Part shown: positions 1 to 11,202 of the stretch, piece by piece
Position numbering within the stretch: the first letter of the stretch is position 1
Layout: every line of letters starts with the position of its first letter
Assembly: GCA_003255025.1 (NCBI GenBank)
Contig: QANY01009110.1
Coordinates: forward strand, 1,922,001 to 1,986,000
DNA from: Datisca glomerata
Taxonomy: Eukaryota; Streptophyta; Magnoliopsida; Cucurbitales; Datiscaceae
Direction of reading: 5' to 3'
Length of the DNA: 64,000 nucleotides
Program-made: the position numbers and the translations under genes
Notes under the pieces: generated by a model
The model's input: only the letters and a program-made list of their open reading frames with translations
Told to the model about the DNA's origin: nothing
Databases searched by the model: none

Positions 1-880
1 GAATTTTGAACAAAAAGCGGCTGCCCTGAATTGAGCTTCTTGATTTTAAAAGAATTTTGATTGAGTATTCTGGGTTCTACCATTCCGTATTCTAGTAGGA
101 CAGAAGTGTCAAATTCCTCCATTGTAGAATCTTGGAATGATTCCCTGTATAATTTTATAAGAAAGGAGGTCAGGAATTGGATTATTAATCAATTAGACAT
201 TGAAATTAAAAGTACGAAGAACAGGCTGCTACCTGGCAATAATTTGTTTGGAGGTAATATTTTTCCATCCAAAATACATTTTGCAGATTTGTAGTTAATT
301 TTTAAAAGTCATCTTTGAATCAAGGCAAATTGTATGATTTGATTAATGAAATAGTAAATTTCAAGTCTTGGAAACTTTTTATGAAACAGTTTGGTTTTAT
401 TTACATAGATAACTAAACTATTTTGTTTTATTATCCAGACAAATAATTGAAAATAGTTCAATTATTTTTTAAGTTATTCACAATTGTAAACAATCAAGAA
501 ATTTAACCGGTATTGTTTAATGTTATCAAAGCAGACAATGGAGAGATCAACAAATTGATTAAAGAATTCAATTATTATCTTCTGAATTCTACTTGGAGCA
601 AATCTAAGATCAAATGACATTATTTTTCAATTATAATGATCAAATGTAATCTTGTATTTCTCAATTTTTTTTTTCTGGATTTGCCAACATCCAGTTTTTA
701 TGCTAAGAGGATACATAAGTATTTCTAAGTCTGTTGATTAAATCTCTTTTGTTTGGTATTAAAGATTTTATCCATCCTACAATATTCTTAAGAGGCTTAT
801 AATTAATCACTAGACGGTGAACTCCTTGTTCAAAGACTTTAATTTGATATTGAAGATCAAGTTTCTGAGGCTATGCTTCA
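1..880 (-). pseudogene. EPRV-1 RT and RNase H remnants plus start of ORF2
   Basis: The minus strand keeps recognisable RT pieces (an INYKPL-like stretch near 800, a WQIQ-like stretch near 690, an MSFDLR-like stretch near 620) with stops between them. RT is shortened relative to EPRV-7. The catalytic box near 520-540 reads with Asn in place of the second Asp, so the enzyme is dead. Positions 1-300 match the RNase H end and ORF2 start of EPRV-4 at about 28790-29100. A 77-codon plus-strand ORF at 61-294 is an antisense shadow, since EPRV-4 has the same shadow on its own antisense strand. Confidence 0.7.
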
Positions 881-938
881 ATTTTCCAAATTTTATTCCT
901 TCTTGTAAAAACCCCAGTTGTTTCTTTTTACAAGAGAT

Positions 939-1400
939 TTAATTTATGGATTTGAAAATAGAATTCTGTTTGAAAATTTTCAAATTCTCATTGTGAGAAT
1001 AAGAAAGTAATTTGAATTCAACAGGTTCATCTATGAGATAAGTAATTATCTTATCATACTCTGTTGTGAAAGGATACAACACAGAAAGGAATGGCAAACC
1101 TAAAATTATTTTATCCATCATATTCTGTACTAAGACAAATGATGTTTTAGAACATACTTCATCTTGGAAAATATGAACTTTAAGGATTTCATAATTAATA
1201 TGCATTCGAGTACCATTGGAAGACGACAGAGACTACCTGATCTTCTTGAAGTATTTAGTTGGAACTAGTCCTTCCTGCATACAATTCAAGTCCGCTCCTG
1301 AATCTACAAGAGCCATTGTCGCGAAATCAAAATCTTGAATAATTATTCTGATCATTATGTGCCATTTTTTATTTTGATGTGATTAAGTATTTGGATGAAG
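939..1400 (-). pseudogene. EPRV-1 aspartic protease region
   Basis: The minus strand holds the retroviral-type protease that would cleave the viral polyprotein. The active-site box D-S-G-A-D is intact at 1290-1304, and the downstream IILGLPFLSVLYPF stretch near 1090 is the usual caulimovirid protease flap and end motif. A frame break lies between the two parts (about 1205-1240). The active site is better preserved than in EPRV-2 or EPRV-4, where the triplet is mutated. Confidence 0.75.
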
Positions 1401-1679
1401 TTATTATCATTATGAGAGTTAATAGGTTTTGCATTCTCATTATTAGAAATTAGTTATTTATTAAGTTCATTCAATTCTTGTTTATTAATTATATTTTCTA
1501 TTTTTAAAAGGTTTTAATTGTACTTTTAGTTCTGTGTTAGATTCTTTTAATTCTTTTATTTCTATTTTAATATTTTTAATTTCTTTTTGAAGTTCTTATA
1601 AGGTAACTTCTTTTTCTTTCCCTTTTACCCTATTGAATTTTTCAAGGGTTTGTGAAAGACTTGTGTATTATTATTAGAC

Positions 1680-2270
1680 TTAGTATTTTCTTTTATTTAG
1701 AATTACATTTTTAAGTCTTTCGAGGTATTCTTGTTTTAATTCTAGATTTTTAATTTTGCTAATTAAATCTAACAAGAGTGTTTCTTGTTCTTCATTTTTA
1801 TTTAGGATATTAATTTTTTGACAATAACTATCCCTACATCCCATAATGATGTTAGGAGAATCACTGTAAGAAGTTGAAGACTCAGTTTCAGAGGATTCAT
1901 GGGTTTCATATTCTCCAAAATCTTCACTATCATTTTCATAATAATCTATTGTTTCTAAGATTCTAAACAATTCATGTTTATCTTCTTCGTAAATTTTTAA
2001 TTGGTTAATTTTATTCTTAACTTGACAAGTTTTAGAAAGATGACCTTTCTGGCCATATTTGAAACACATAATATTACTTTTATCAAATTTTTTAGTAAAC
2101 CTCTTCCTAGAATAATTTTTATTCTTAGGGAATCGTTTATCAAATTTTTTATTCTTAGGGAAGCATTGATCAAAATTTTTATTCCTGTGTTTATGATAAT
2201 TATTCCTATAAATGAGACTTTTTCTTATTTTTCTGAGAAGGGGCAATAGAGGGTAAACCGTATTACTCAT
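1680..2270 (-). pseudogene. EPRV-1 nucleic-acid-binding zinc-knuckle region
   Basis: This 196-codon open stretch begins with a Lys/Arg/Asn-rich segment (residues 12-67) followed by CFKYGQKGHLSKTC (residues 69-82). A CCHC knuckle needs Cys where Tyr72 stands, so the zinc site is broken. An acidic Asp/Glu/Ser tail follows. In this family the knuckle belongs to the coat protein C-terminal part and binds the genome RNA. EPRV-4 has the intact version at 27014. Confidence 0.75.
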
Positions 2271-2329
2271 AAAAATTACCTAACTCATATTTAGTAGTTT
2301 TACTTTATTTTTTAATTTGTTTATTGATT

Positions 2330-3025
2330 TTCATATCAACACACATTTAGTATTATAGTAATTATTGTTCCATAGGTTAGACTATCATAATTTATGTTAC
2401 CTAGGTTAATACTAAGGACTATTCTTATTTTGTGTGCAAATAGATTAGTTAATCCATTAATCCATTTTTCTTTCTAAAAGGGTTGATTACTATCATCCCT
2501 TGACATAACTCTGGATAAGAATATATTTTTATACCAATTAAAATCACTTAAGGTTAGACACCTAAGATTGGTTAATTGATCATGAATATGTAAAGTAATA
2601 TTACTTGGCGTATCAATGAAGTGTTCAATTATTGTATAAAGGAGTGTATTAATTCCATCATGTATTGTTTCCTGATTTTCTCCAATAATTGCGTTTCCTT
2701 CAGCATCAATCTTTACTGCTGAAAGAATAACAATTTTGGATTCTTATGTGACGTGTTTTTCCCACCAGGAATGGAGCATTTATGTGAATCCTATGACTAG
2801 AAGATTTATTACTTCTTCATGAAGTGAATTGTGGGTGGTGATGTAGCTGTTAGCTACAATTGCCATGTATTGTAATTTATTGAGGACTTCATGTTCAGAA
2901 AGACCATCAATGTTCCATTCATATAATTTTTCTGCAGAAACAGAAAATTGTTTAACAAGAGAAGATTCAGTAATTTCAATATCAAGAGGCATGGGTTTCT
3001 CATGCCATTTCCTTTCTATCTTATT
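2330..3025 (-). pseudogene. EPRV-1 coat protein fragment
   Basis: The minus strand encodes a capsid segment of caulimovirid type: an LYEWNIDGLSEHEVLNKL-like helix (from 2990), an ITTHNSLHEEV-like helix and a following MSRDDSNQP-like segment near 2500. A TAA stop at 2780-2782 falls exactly where EPRV-2 and EPRV-4 have TGA, while EPRV-3 still has a sense codon there. The N-terminal half of ORF1 is missing because of the junction near 3035. Confidence 0.7.
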
Positions 3026-3045
3026 AATTCATAATTCTGGATATA

Positions 3046-5069
3046 GGTAATAGGTTCATAGATTCATATAATATGGATCAAAGAAAAATCATACTTGCTG
3101 AATGGAAGACATTTATCAAAAATATAAATCTGACGTATTTTTCCTTCATTATATCGATGATATTTATGAGAAAAATATTAAAGAAATTTCCAAATCTAAA
3201 TGTGTCAAGGAAGACTCTAATGTGGTGACTGTTAGCCATCCACCACCTGAAAAAATCTAAATCAATCATAAAAATTCTGAACCTACAAAATATTTCATTG
3301 AACTTTTCAAAATTCATTATAAGAAAACTCCTGATGAAAAAAATACTTAGAAGGTCAAAATCTTTAAAAGAAAATATCTCAGAATCAGATAGCCATAGGT
3401 TAGAATCTACCTATGATCCATCCATAATTCATAATTCTTCCAATAATAAAATTGAACAATCTTGTAAATCAGAATCCTACGAATCATCCACAATCAATGA
3501 ACCTTCAAATAGTATCAATGAACCATCCAAAGATTTAAAAATTAAATTAACTATCAAGATTATTTACCATGACAGTATCTCTGAATTAGATATTCATAGG
3601 TTAGAATCCACCTATGAATCTTCCACAATTAATGAATCTTCAAATATTGAAAAAACATTAAAAAATTTAAAAACTAATGAATCTTCTTATTCTGGTATGA
3701 CTGATAACCAAAATAATTGTTCATAATTTGAAAACATTAGTAATAATAAATTTCAAGAATTAGAAAACAGTAGTTCAAATTTAGAAAGCCATATGTTTGC
3801 ATCAAACTATGAATCTAACAATTGATAAATCTTCAAACGTTAAAGAAACATTAAAAATTTAGAAATTAATGAATCATCCTCTGTAAAGTACCTTAACCAT
3901 AAAAATTCTTTAATCACTACTTCTCCTATCAAGATTGCAAAGGAAGAAGAACCTAATAAAAAATTGATTGAACAACTCAATCACGCCAATCAAAGTCTAA
4001 TTACAATAGGAAAACAATTAGATAAAATTGAGAATAAGGTTGATGATCTTCATGAATCTAATGAAACTCTGAAAGAAAAGCCTTTAATAAATCTTTCAGA
4101 TAAAATCACTTTAAATATCATTCCTCTTAATAAACAGGTTCAAGAACTGATGAATAAATCTGTTGAATCAACTTCATCGGATAAGATTAAAAGTCTTTCA
4201 GGATTTGAAATTGAATCTGAAAAATTTGATAAAATACTTCAAGAATTGAAAGTAATTAATCAAGACGGTAATTCAGATTCAGAAAGTCATAGGTTAGAAT
4301 CTACCTATGAGTCAGCCATAATAGGTAAATCTTCAAACATTAATAATATTGAAGATAAATTTAAAAATTTAGAAGTTAATAAATTAGAAAGGAAATGGCC
4401 TAAAAGGCCCATTCCTCATGACATTCAAATTACTGATAGTTCTTTAGTTAACCAATTTTTTGTTTTTGCAGATAAATTGCACAAATGGAATATTGATAGA
4501 CTTTCTGAGCATGAAATTCTCTATAAATTTCAACACCTGAAAATGATAGCTAACAACTACATTACCACACATAATTTACTTCACAATGAGGTAACCAATT
4601 TTTTAGTCACAGGATTCACATGAATGTTACGTTCCTGGTGAAAAAAATATCTCACAAAAGAATCCAAAAATACCATCCTTTCGGCCGCAAAGATTAATGC
4701 TAAAGTGACACTAGTTATTGGAGAAAATCAGGAAACAATACCTGATGCCACCAATACACTTCTCTACACAATAGTTAAATACTTTATTAGAATGCCAAGT
4801 AATATTACTTCGCGAATCCATAATCAATTGACCAATCTTAGGTGTCCAACCCTAGGTAAATTCCATTAGTACAAAATATATTTTTGTCCAAAATAATGTC
4901 AAAGGATGATAACAATCAACCCTCCTCAAAAGAAAAATTTATTAATAAATTATCCAATTTGTACACACACAAAATAAGAGTAGTCTTTAGTAATAACCTA
5001 GGAAACATAGACTATGATAGTCTTACCTATGGTACAATTATTACTACAATTCAAAAGAAATATTTTTGA
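3046..5069 (+). pseudogene. EPRV-2 ORF1 linker and coat protein
   Basis: From 3046 to about 4380 the frame codes for a hydrophilic Ser/Glu/Lys-rich linker with repeats (see 3391-4310) and a coiled-coil-like stretch (from 3964, with LNHANQSL and KIENKVDDLHE). Capsid-type sequence follows from about 4390 (PIPHDIQITDSSLVNQF, ITTHNLLHNEV). A TGA at 4621-4623 interrupts the capsid at the same codon as in EPRV-4. Coding then resumes through 4884-5069. The linker before the capsid is much longer than in EPRV-4. Confidence 0.75.
3391..4310 (+). repeat. Repeats in the EPRV ORF1 linker
   Basis: A unit reading roughly HRLESTYESSTI recurs at about 3391, 3591, 3786 and 4286, each preceded by an acidic Ser-rich stretch and followed by a NESSN-like stretch. 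Spacings are about 200, 195 and 500 bp. EPRV-3 has four copies with spacings of 135, 195 and 500 bp, so it is a near sibling. EPRV-4 (about 25935) and EPRV-6 (about 58822) show one clear copy each. Confidence 0.75.
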
Positions 5070-5580
5070 ATGTGCATTGATATGAAAATCAATGAAGATA
5101 ATGATAATTTCATCCAAATACTTAATCATATCAAAATCAAGAAATGGTGTATAATGGTCAGAATAATAATTCAAGATTTTGATTTCATAATAATGACTCT
5201 TGTTGATTTAGAAGTAGATTTGAATTGTATGCAGGAAGGACTAGTTCCTCCCAAATACTTCAAGAAGATAAAAGAATCTTTGCCTTCTGCCAATAATACT
5301 CAGATGCACATCAATCATGAAATACCCAAAATTCATATTTACCAAGACAATGTATGGTCTAAAATATCATTTGTCCTAGTAAAAAATATGACTGATAAAA
5401 TAATTTTAGTTTTATCATTTATCTTTCTGTTGTATCTTTTTACCACAGAGTATGATAGGATAATTACTTATCGTATGGATGAACCTATCAAGTTCAATTT
5501 TTTTTCCTCACAATGAGAAATTAAAAACCTTAAGACAAAATTCTGTCTTCAAAACCATAAATTCAATTTCTTGTAAAGGA
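5070..5580 (+). pseudogene. EPRV-2 protease, joined directly to coat protein
   Basis: The protease sequence is clear (LNCMQEGLVPPKYFKKI and a degraded IILVLSFIFLLYLF flap). The active-site box reads D-L-E-V-D instead of D-S-G-A-D, so it is inactive. About 0.9 kb present in EPRV-4 (26740-27670), including the zinc knuckle, is missing. The join lies near 5090, where the coat protein tail runs straight into the protease leader. Confidence 0.75.
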
Positions 5581-5994
5581 AAATAATATTTTTTACAGGA
5601 AAAAATAAAATTTAGAAGAATTGAAGAACAGCCTCAGAATTCTGTTCTTCAAAGTCAAATCTTTAAACAAGGAAATCCTTGTTTAAAAACTAATTATAAG
5701 CCCTTCAAAGATGCTTTGAAATGGATAAAATATCCAATATCAAACAAAATAGACTTAATCAACAAATTTAGAAATACTGTTGTGTTCTCTGACTTTGACA
5801 CAAAAATTGGATTTTGGTAGATCTAGATGAATAAAATTACTAAATACAAAATTGCATGGAAAATAATGTCATCTGATCTTAAATTTGCTTCAAGTAAATT
5901 TCAGAATATAATAATTGAATTCTTTCATCAATTCTTAATTAACAACATTCTTAGTAAACAATACAGATTGAATTTCTTGATTGTTTACATTAAT
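5581..5994 (+). pseudogene. EPRV-2 reverse transcriptase, 5' part, interrupted by an LTR element
   Basis: RT N-terminal sequence starts near 5690 (NYKPFKDALKWIKYPI-like), with a degraded FDTKIGFW region near 5790. The middle of RT is shortened, as in EPRV-4. The catalytic box near 5936-5950 reads I-N-N-I, so both Asp codons are Asn codons. The frame ends at 5994, where the LTR of the nested gypsy element starts. Confidence 0.75.
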
Positions 5995-8262
5995 TGTAAA
6001 GTCATGATTTCCGAGAGTTAGACATGCTTGAAATTTCACAATTCAATTAAAATCCTAATTTGAGAAAATCCCCAAATTGAAAATCCTAATTTTACCCTAA
6101 TTTTAACGTTAAATAACAGAAACGTAAAATTATTTTAAAATAATATTAACACATTAAACTGAAATAAATGATTCATTAAACTGTAATAAAGTGAAGCACG
6201 AAAATTCATATGACATGAAAGATTAAACATGAATATTCATAAATATCTGAAATAACTTAAGTCAACTGAAGTCATAATTAAACTTAGAAATCATAATCAT
6301 GCTTGCTATGACAGTCCCTCACTCCTACTATTCACCATCATCTGCAACACAATCATCTATGGGGGGTCAATATTAAAAATACTCAGTAAGTAAATTCACA
6401 TACTAATGAGTTTCACATGACATAAATGTAAACATATAACTCATGCAAATTTTATTTCACACGTTCACAGGTCACATAAAATACTTGTAACAACACATCA
6501 ATTTCATGATTAACATATAACTTGAACTTGTATTTGTACATGCCAATACTTATTCTTGCTTGATCATAACTCAACTAGACATAGCCCTCGATTAACAACT
6601 TAACCAGAACTGTTTCACAACTTGAACTTGAACTTGTAACATGAACGTGAACATGACAGATTAGGTGTCCTGAAACTTGATATCCTTTAAGGTTAGCTGA
6701 ACCTCAAGAACGCTAACATGAACATGGTGACACCCAACTGTATAACTTGATAACATGACGTGAACAATCTGGTTACTTGATAACCAAAGGACATAACTTA
6801 GTCTACTTCTTGTTTACTTATCACTTTTTACTTGAATTAATATTCATATTTCACGTTATCACATATACATGAGTAAACATATAACTTGTTCATGAACATA
6901 AACAGTATAACTAATACATGTATAACTTAAAATATAATCATACATAACATGGTAAATAATTTCATCATAATATGGAAAATAAATAAAACACTTGATCATA
7001 AGATTGAATAAGATTGAAGATAAAGAAATAATAAAACAATTTCACATTATATATTCTACACTTATAACACATGAACCGAATTATTATGTAAATCCACTTA
7101 CCTGGATTCGCTACGAATTAAATTCAGCAACTAATGACCTAAAATCCAAGGATCCCAGATCAAAACAAATTCATATAATATCTACAATTATGTAATTAAC
7201 TAAGCGATGTTGAAAACAGGTGGAAACCGCATCGGGTGTAAATTATCAAGTGGTTTAAAACAGTTCAACAAGGTTAAGGGTGGTCTGAATTTGTTCGGTT
7301 TTGCTGTTTTCCTCTGGTTTGGTCTGGTCAGGTTGAACTGGTCTGGTTTGACTGAGCCGGTCTGGCCTAGTCTGGTCTGACAGAACCAGTCAGTCCGGTC
7401 TAAATGAACTGGTCTGGTTCAGGTGAACCGATTCTAGAGAAGGGGGAAACAGAAAAGGGAGGCGAAGAAGAGGGAGAGAGAGACACAATAGGGGGAGACG
7501 GAGGAGAGAGAGAGAGACATAACAGAGAGGGGAAGGAGACGAAGAAGAGGGAGAGAGAGACACAACAGAGATGGGAGAGAGAGAGAGAAAGAACAGAGAG
7601 GGGAGAGAGAGAGAGACAGAACATAGAGGGGGAGACGAAGGAGAGAGAGACATAATAGAGAGGGGGAATTAGATGAAGAGGAGAGAGAGACAAAAAAGAG
7701 AGAAAAGAAAGAAGAACCTGAAAATTACCCAATTGAAGCTTGAAGGCGGCGATACGATGACGATTCCAAAATGATGTAAATTGCTGGAATTGAAGAACCA
7801 AATTTCAGTGAGAGAAGAGGAAACGAGAAAGAAAATAAAGGAAACAAGAAATTGCTTACCAAAGATCAATATTAGAGGGCTGCCCAAGTTGAAACGAAGA
7901 AGAAGGTGAAGAATAGAGAGGCTTCGATGGGGAAGAAAAACTGTAAAATAGAGAGAGGAAAGCAGTTATAGGGGAGGGTTCGTGAAGAAGAAAGTGAAGA
8001 ACAAGAGGGATTTAAAGAGCATTAGATTAAATGTGAGTTACACACTAAGGAAACAGTATGTTTCCTACAAAAATGGAGGAAAGAGGGGGAGTTACGTGGG
8101 TAAGCTTGAGATAAAAGAAAAGAGAGATTTGGGAAAGATAAAGGAGAGAGAACACGTGTGAGGGAAACAAATTGGGTTGGCTTAATGTGTAAGTGAGTGC
8201 ATATGTGTGAGTGAGGGTTTGAATTACAAAAATAACCCTCATAAAATACAAAGGGTATTACA
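5995..8262 (-). repeat. 3' LTR of the gypsy element
   Basis: The plus-strand left end reads TGTAAAGTCATGATTTCCGA and the right end GGGTATTACA. It matches 12322-14420 throughout. This copy has an extra segment of about 155 bp (around 6533-6690) and one of about 48 bp (around 8055-8100). A purine-rich tract (7440-7690) is built of GAGAGAGAGACA-like units and follows a CTGGTCTGGTTTGGTCTGG-like stretch. Long antisense and sense ORFs over that tract are low-complexity artefacts. Confidence 0.93.
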
Positions 8263-8275
8263 TTCTCCCCTCCAT
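8263..8275 (-). other. Polypurine tract of the gypsy element
   Basis: On the minus strand, ATGGAGGGGAGAA lies directly before the 3' LTR start (TGTAATACCC). In LTR retrotransposons this site primes plus-strand DNA synthesis. Confidence 0.85.
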
Positions 8276-9800
8276 GAAACCTTTCGTCCTCGAAAGGAAA
8301 TATACCTTATTGAAATAACTCTGGGTTCTTGACACGTATCTCTGCTTCTCGTTCCCATGTTGCTTCCCCGATCCGATGATTTCTCCAAAGAATCTTGACT
8401 AGTTGAACCTTTTTGTTACGAAGAGTTTAATTCCTTTGCTCTAGAACTCTGATTGACTTCTCCTCATAAGTGAGATCATCACGAACTTGCAGAGGTTCAA
8501 AATCAATGACATGCGTTGGGTCAGACACGTATTTGCGAAGCATCGAGACGTGAAACACATTATGAACGCCTGAAAGAGCTGGTGGTAAAGCGAGTCGGTA
8601 TGCCAAAGGACCAATACAATCCAAAATCTCAAATGGGCCAATAATACTGGGACTCAGCTTCCCCTTACGACCAAAATGCATAACACCCTTCAATGGGGCA
8701 ACTTTGAGAAACACATGATCACCCACTTCAAATTCGAGATCCTTCCTCCTGACATTTGCGTAACTCTTTTGCCTACTCTGAATGGTCTTCATTCTATCTC
8801 TAATTTTCTAAATAGCTTCATTCATGGACTGAACCAAGTCAGGGCCAAAAAGCTTTCGTTCACCAACTTCATCCCATTGAACCAACGACCGGCATTTCTT
8901 TTCATAAAGTGCCTCAATGGAGCTATACAAATCGTCGCCTGATAACTGTTATTATAAACAAACTTCACGAGTGCCAGTGTGCGTCCCAACTACCAGAGAA
9001 ATCCAAGACATAAGCTTGAAGCATATCTTTTAACGTCTAAATTGTTCTCTTAGATTGCCCATCGGATTGCAGATGAAAAGCTGTACTAAATTTCAAATGT
9101 GTTTCCAAAGCTTTTTGTAGACTCTGCCAAAAGTTTGACGTGAACCGTGGATCCCGATCTCAGACTATAGACACTGGAACCCCATGAAATTGAACAATCT
9201 CGCGAACATATAATCGAGCCCAATCCTTAACTGAAAATGTAGTCTTACCAGGAAAAAAGTATGCAGACTTGGTAAGACGATCCACCACAACCCAAATGGA
9301 GGTAAAACCCTTTATCGTTCTCGGTAGCCCCGAAACGAAATCCATAGTTACATGTTCCCACTTCTATTCAGGAATACTTAAAGGTTGTAAAACCCCAGAT
9401 GGTCACTGTCTTTGAGCCTTGATCTGCTGACACACCAGACACTTACTAACGAACTCAGCAATGTCACGCTTCATACCATTCCACCAATAACGTAACTTTA
9501 AATCGTGATACATCTTAGTACTACCAAGGTGGACAATGTATGGTGAACTATGAGCCTCTGTGAGCAATTCCTGCCTAATGAGTGCATGTTTAAGAATACA
9601 CAGTCTCCCATGAAAGCGAAGAGCTGAATCGTCACTAATTTCAAGCCCTTGTCTTTTGTCTGAACCCACTTCACTACGAGGCAGAAGCAACTCCGAGTCT
9701 GAGTTCTGTGCATCAATAATACGCTCCTCTAAAGATGGTTGAACTGTGAGCTGGGTTAGTTGTGCTGTAGTATCCTTCAGTAACACTTGAATCTCAGCAC
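8276..9800 (-). pseudogene. Gypsy integrase with C-terminal chromodomain
   Basis: Reading the minus strand from about 9720: the HHCC zinc domain (SKCLVCQQIK near 9420), then the catalytic core starting MDFVSGLPRT (9345), then the GPFEIL-type C-terminal domain (8427-8792), then a chromodomain-like segment with LWRNHRIGEATWE (about 8310-8400). In gypsy elements this enzyme inserts the cDNA, and the chromodomain targets chromatin. Defects: a TGA just before the second-Asp region (DRDPRF, about 9155), and Lys where the catalytic Glu of the DGQSER motif should be (9049-9051), followed by a stop. The enzyme is dead. Confidence 0.88.
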
Positions 9801-10653
9801 GTTCCAAATCCTCCAAGATATATCCTTGAGAAGTAATAAGAGCTTTTGAAGGAGCTGATTTTTGACTTAAGGCATCAACCACTACATTTGCCTTTCCTGG
9901 GTGATAAATGATCTCGCAGTCATAATCCTTCACCAATTCCAACCAACGGCGTTGCCTCATGTTCGGCCTCCGATCTAGAGTACACCAGAATATCATCAAT
10001 AAAGACAATCACAAATGAATTCAGGTACTCCTTGAACACCCTGTTCATTAAATCCATAAAGGCTACCAGAGCATTAGTTAATCCAAATGACATCACTACA
10101 AACTCGTAATGGCCGTAACGAGTGCGAAACATTGTCTTAGAAATATCCTCATTTCGAATCCTGAGCTGATGGTATCCTGATCTTAAATCAATCTTAGAGA
10201 ATACTGATGCTTCCTGAAGTTGATCGAACAAATCGTCAATGCGTGATAACAGATACTTATTCTTAATAGTGACTTTATTCAATTCCCTGTAGTCAATGCA
10301 TAGCTTCATTGATCCATCTTTCTTTTTAACAAATAACATTGGAGCACCCCAAGGTGAAATACTAGGTCTTATGAAACCCTTATCTAGTAATTCTTGAAGT
10401 GGATCTTTAAAGTCTTTCAACTCTGCATGAGCCATACGATACGGAGCTTTTGATATAGGGGCAGTGCCTGGTACCAACTCAATATGAAAATCGTCTCTAG
10501 AGGAGGAGGAAGTCCCGTCAAATCATCAGGATAAACATCCAAGAACTCAGAAACGACCGGGACCAATCCAATATCAACGTGTGTCTTAGTTGTATCCACA
10601 ATAGAAGCTAAGTAACCCCAGTTACCACAATCAAGTAGGCGCTGTGGCCGCAA
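9801..10653 (-). pseudogene. Gypsy RT fused to RNase H end by an internal deletion
   Basis: The minus strand shows the RT start ([15 protein letters not shown], frame-shifted near 10490), [14 protein letters not shown], the [10 protein letters not shown] box, [12 protein letters not shown] and the catalytic [10 protein letters not shown] (about 10000). Right after YSRSEAEH the sequence jumps at about 9950-9970 to the C-terminal end of RNase H ([14 protein letters not shown], then YHPGKANVVVDALS). RT thumb, connection and most of RNase H are gone. The two sides share AACATGAG-like bases at the join, which suggests a microhomology deletion. Confidence 0.88.
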
Positions 10654-10728
10654 AGCAGATATAACCTTTGGTATTGAGCATTGCTTGGATCCCCTAAACT
10701 TAAAGCTAGGCCTACTAAGAGGTAGGAA

Positions 10729-11202
10729 TCAAACTTCTTTTCGATAACAATCTATGTTGGCATAATTTACAGCCAACCAATCCATCCCTAGGATTACATC
10801 AAAATCATGCATCCCTAGGACTATAAGTCTAGCACACATAACATTATCTGCAATTATCATTGAACAACTCTCTAACGCCTTATTAGCTAGGAGGGAAGCT
10901 CCAGAAGGCGTAGAAACACATAATTCAAAACCCAAAGGCATAACAGACAATGATGCATACGTTATAAATGAAGTAGAAATAAAAGAATGCGTGGATCCGG
11001 AATCAATCAATGTGAAAGCTGAATGTCCTAATACAAGTAATGTGCCTGCCACAACTGCATCCGACTGCTTAGCTTCCTGGCAAGTTAATGCAAATTTTTT
11101 TTCCTTTAGCTCTACCACCAACAACATCACTGGTCTGTCCATGAGCAAGAAGAGGGCACTATCTGAGGTAATGCCCAATCTTTCCACACTTAAATCAAGC
11201 AT
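10729..11202 (-). pseudogene. Gypsy aspartic protease
   Basis: This 157-codon minus-strand stretch carries the retropepsin active site LIDSGSTHSFIS (about residues 65-76) and the later VILGMDWLAV motif, the standard pair in Ty3/gypsy proteases. It is in a different frame from gag. A broken second zinc knuckle (FKCGKIGHYLR, in another frame) lies at about 11155-11195 between the two. The active site itself looks intact. Confidence 0.88.

Larger units (their letters stand above)
1..3035 (-). mobile_element. EPRV-1: degenerate endogenous pararetrovirus, cut by the window edge
   Basis: Read on the minus strand, this block gives coat protein, basic zinc-knuckle region, aspartic protease, reverse transcriptase and RNase H pieces, then the start of ORF2 at the left edge. 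That order is typical of Caulimoviridae polyproteins. The same segments occur in the same order in the plus copies starting at 3046 and 23763. Frameshifts and stops break every domain. Around 3030-3045 it abuts EPRV-2 in the opposite orientation, both copies being cut inside ORF1. Genus is uncertain; florendovirus-like is the best fit. Confidence 0.85.

Noticed and set aside
61..294. 77-codon plus-strand ORF resembling one at 28776-29033 on minus
   Set aside because: Both are the antisense of the RNase H/ORF2 boundary, so the similarity comes from the viral strand opposite.
7390..7801. Long Ser/Leu/Pro-rich minus-strand ORFs (also 13497-14056)
   Set aside because: They are translations of the GA/CT-rich tract in the LTRs. 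Both strands are open for the same reason, and there is no family or start context.
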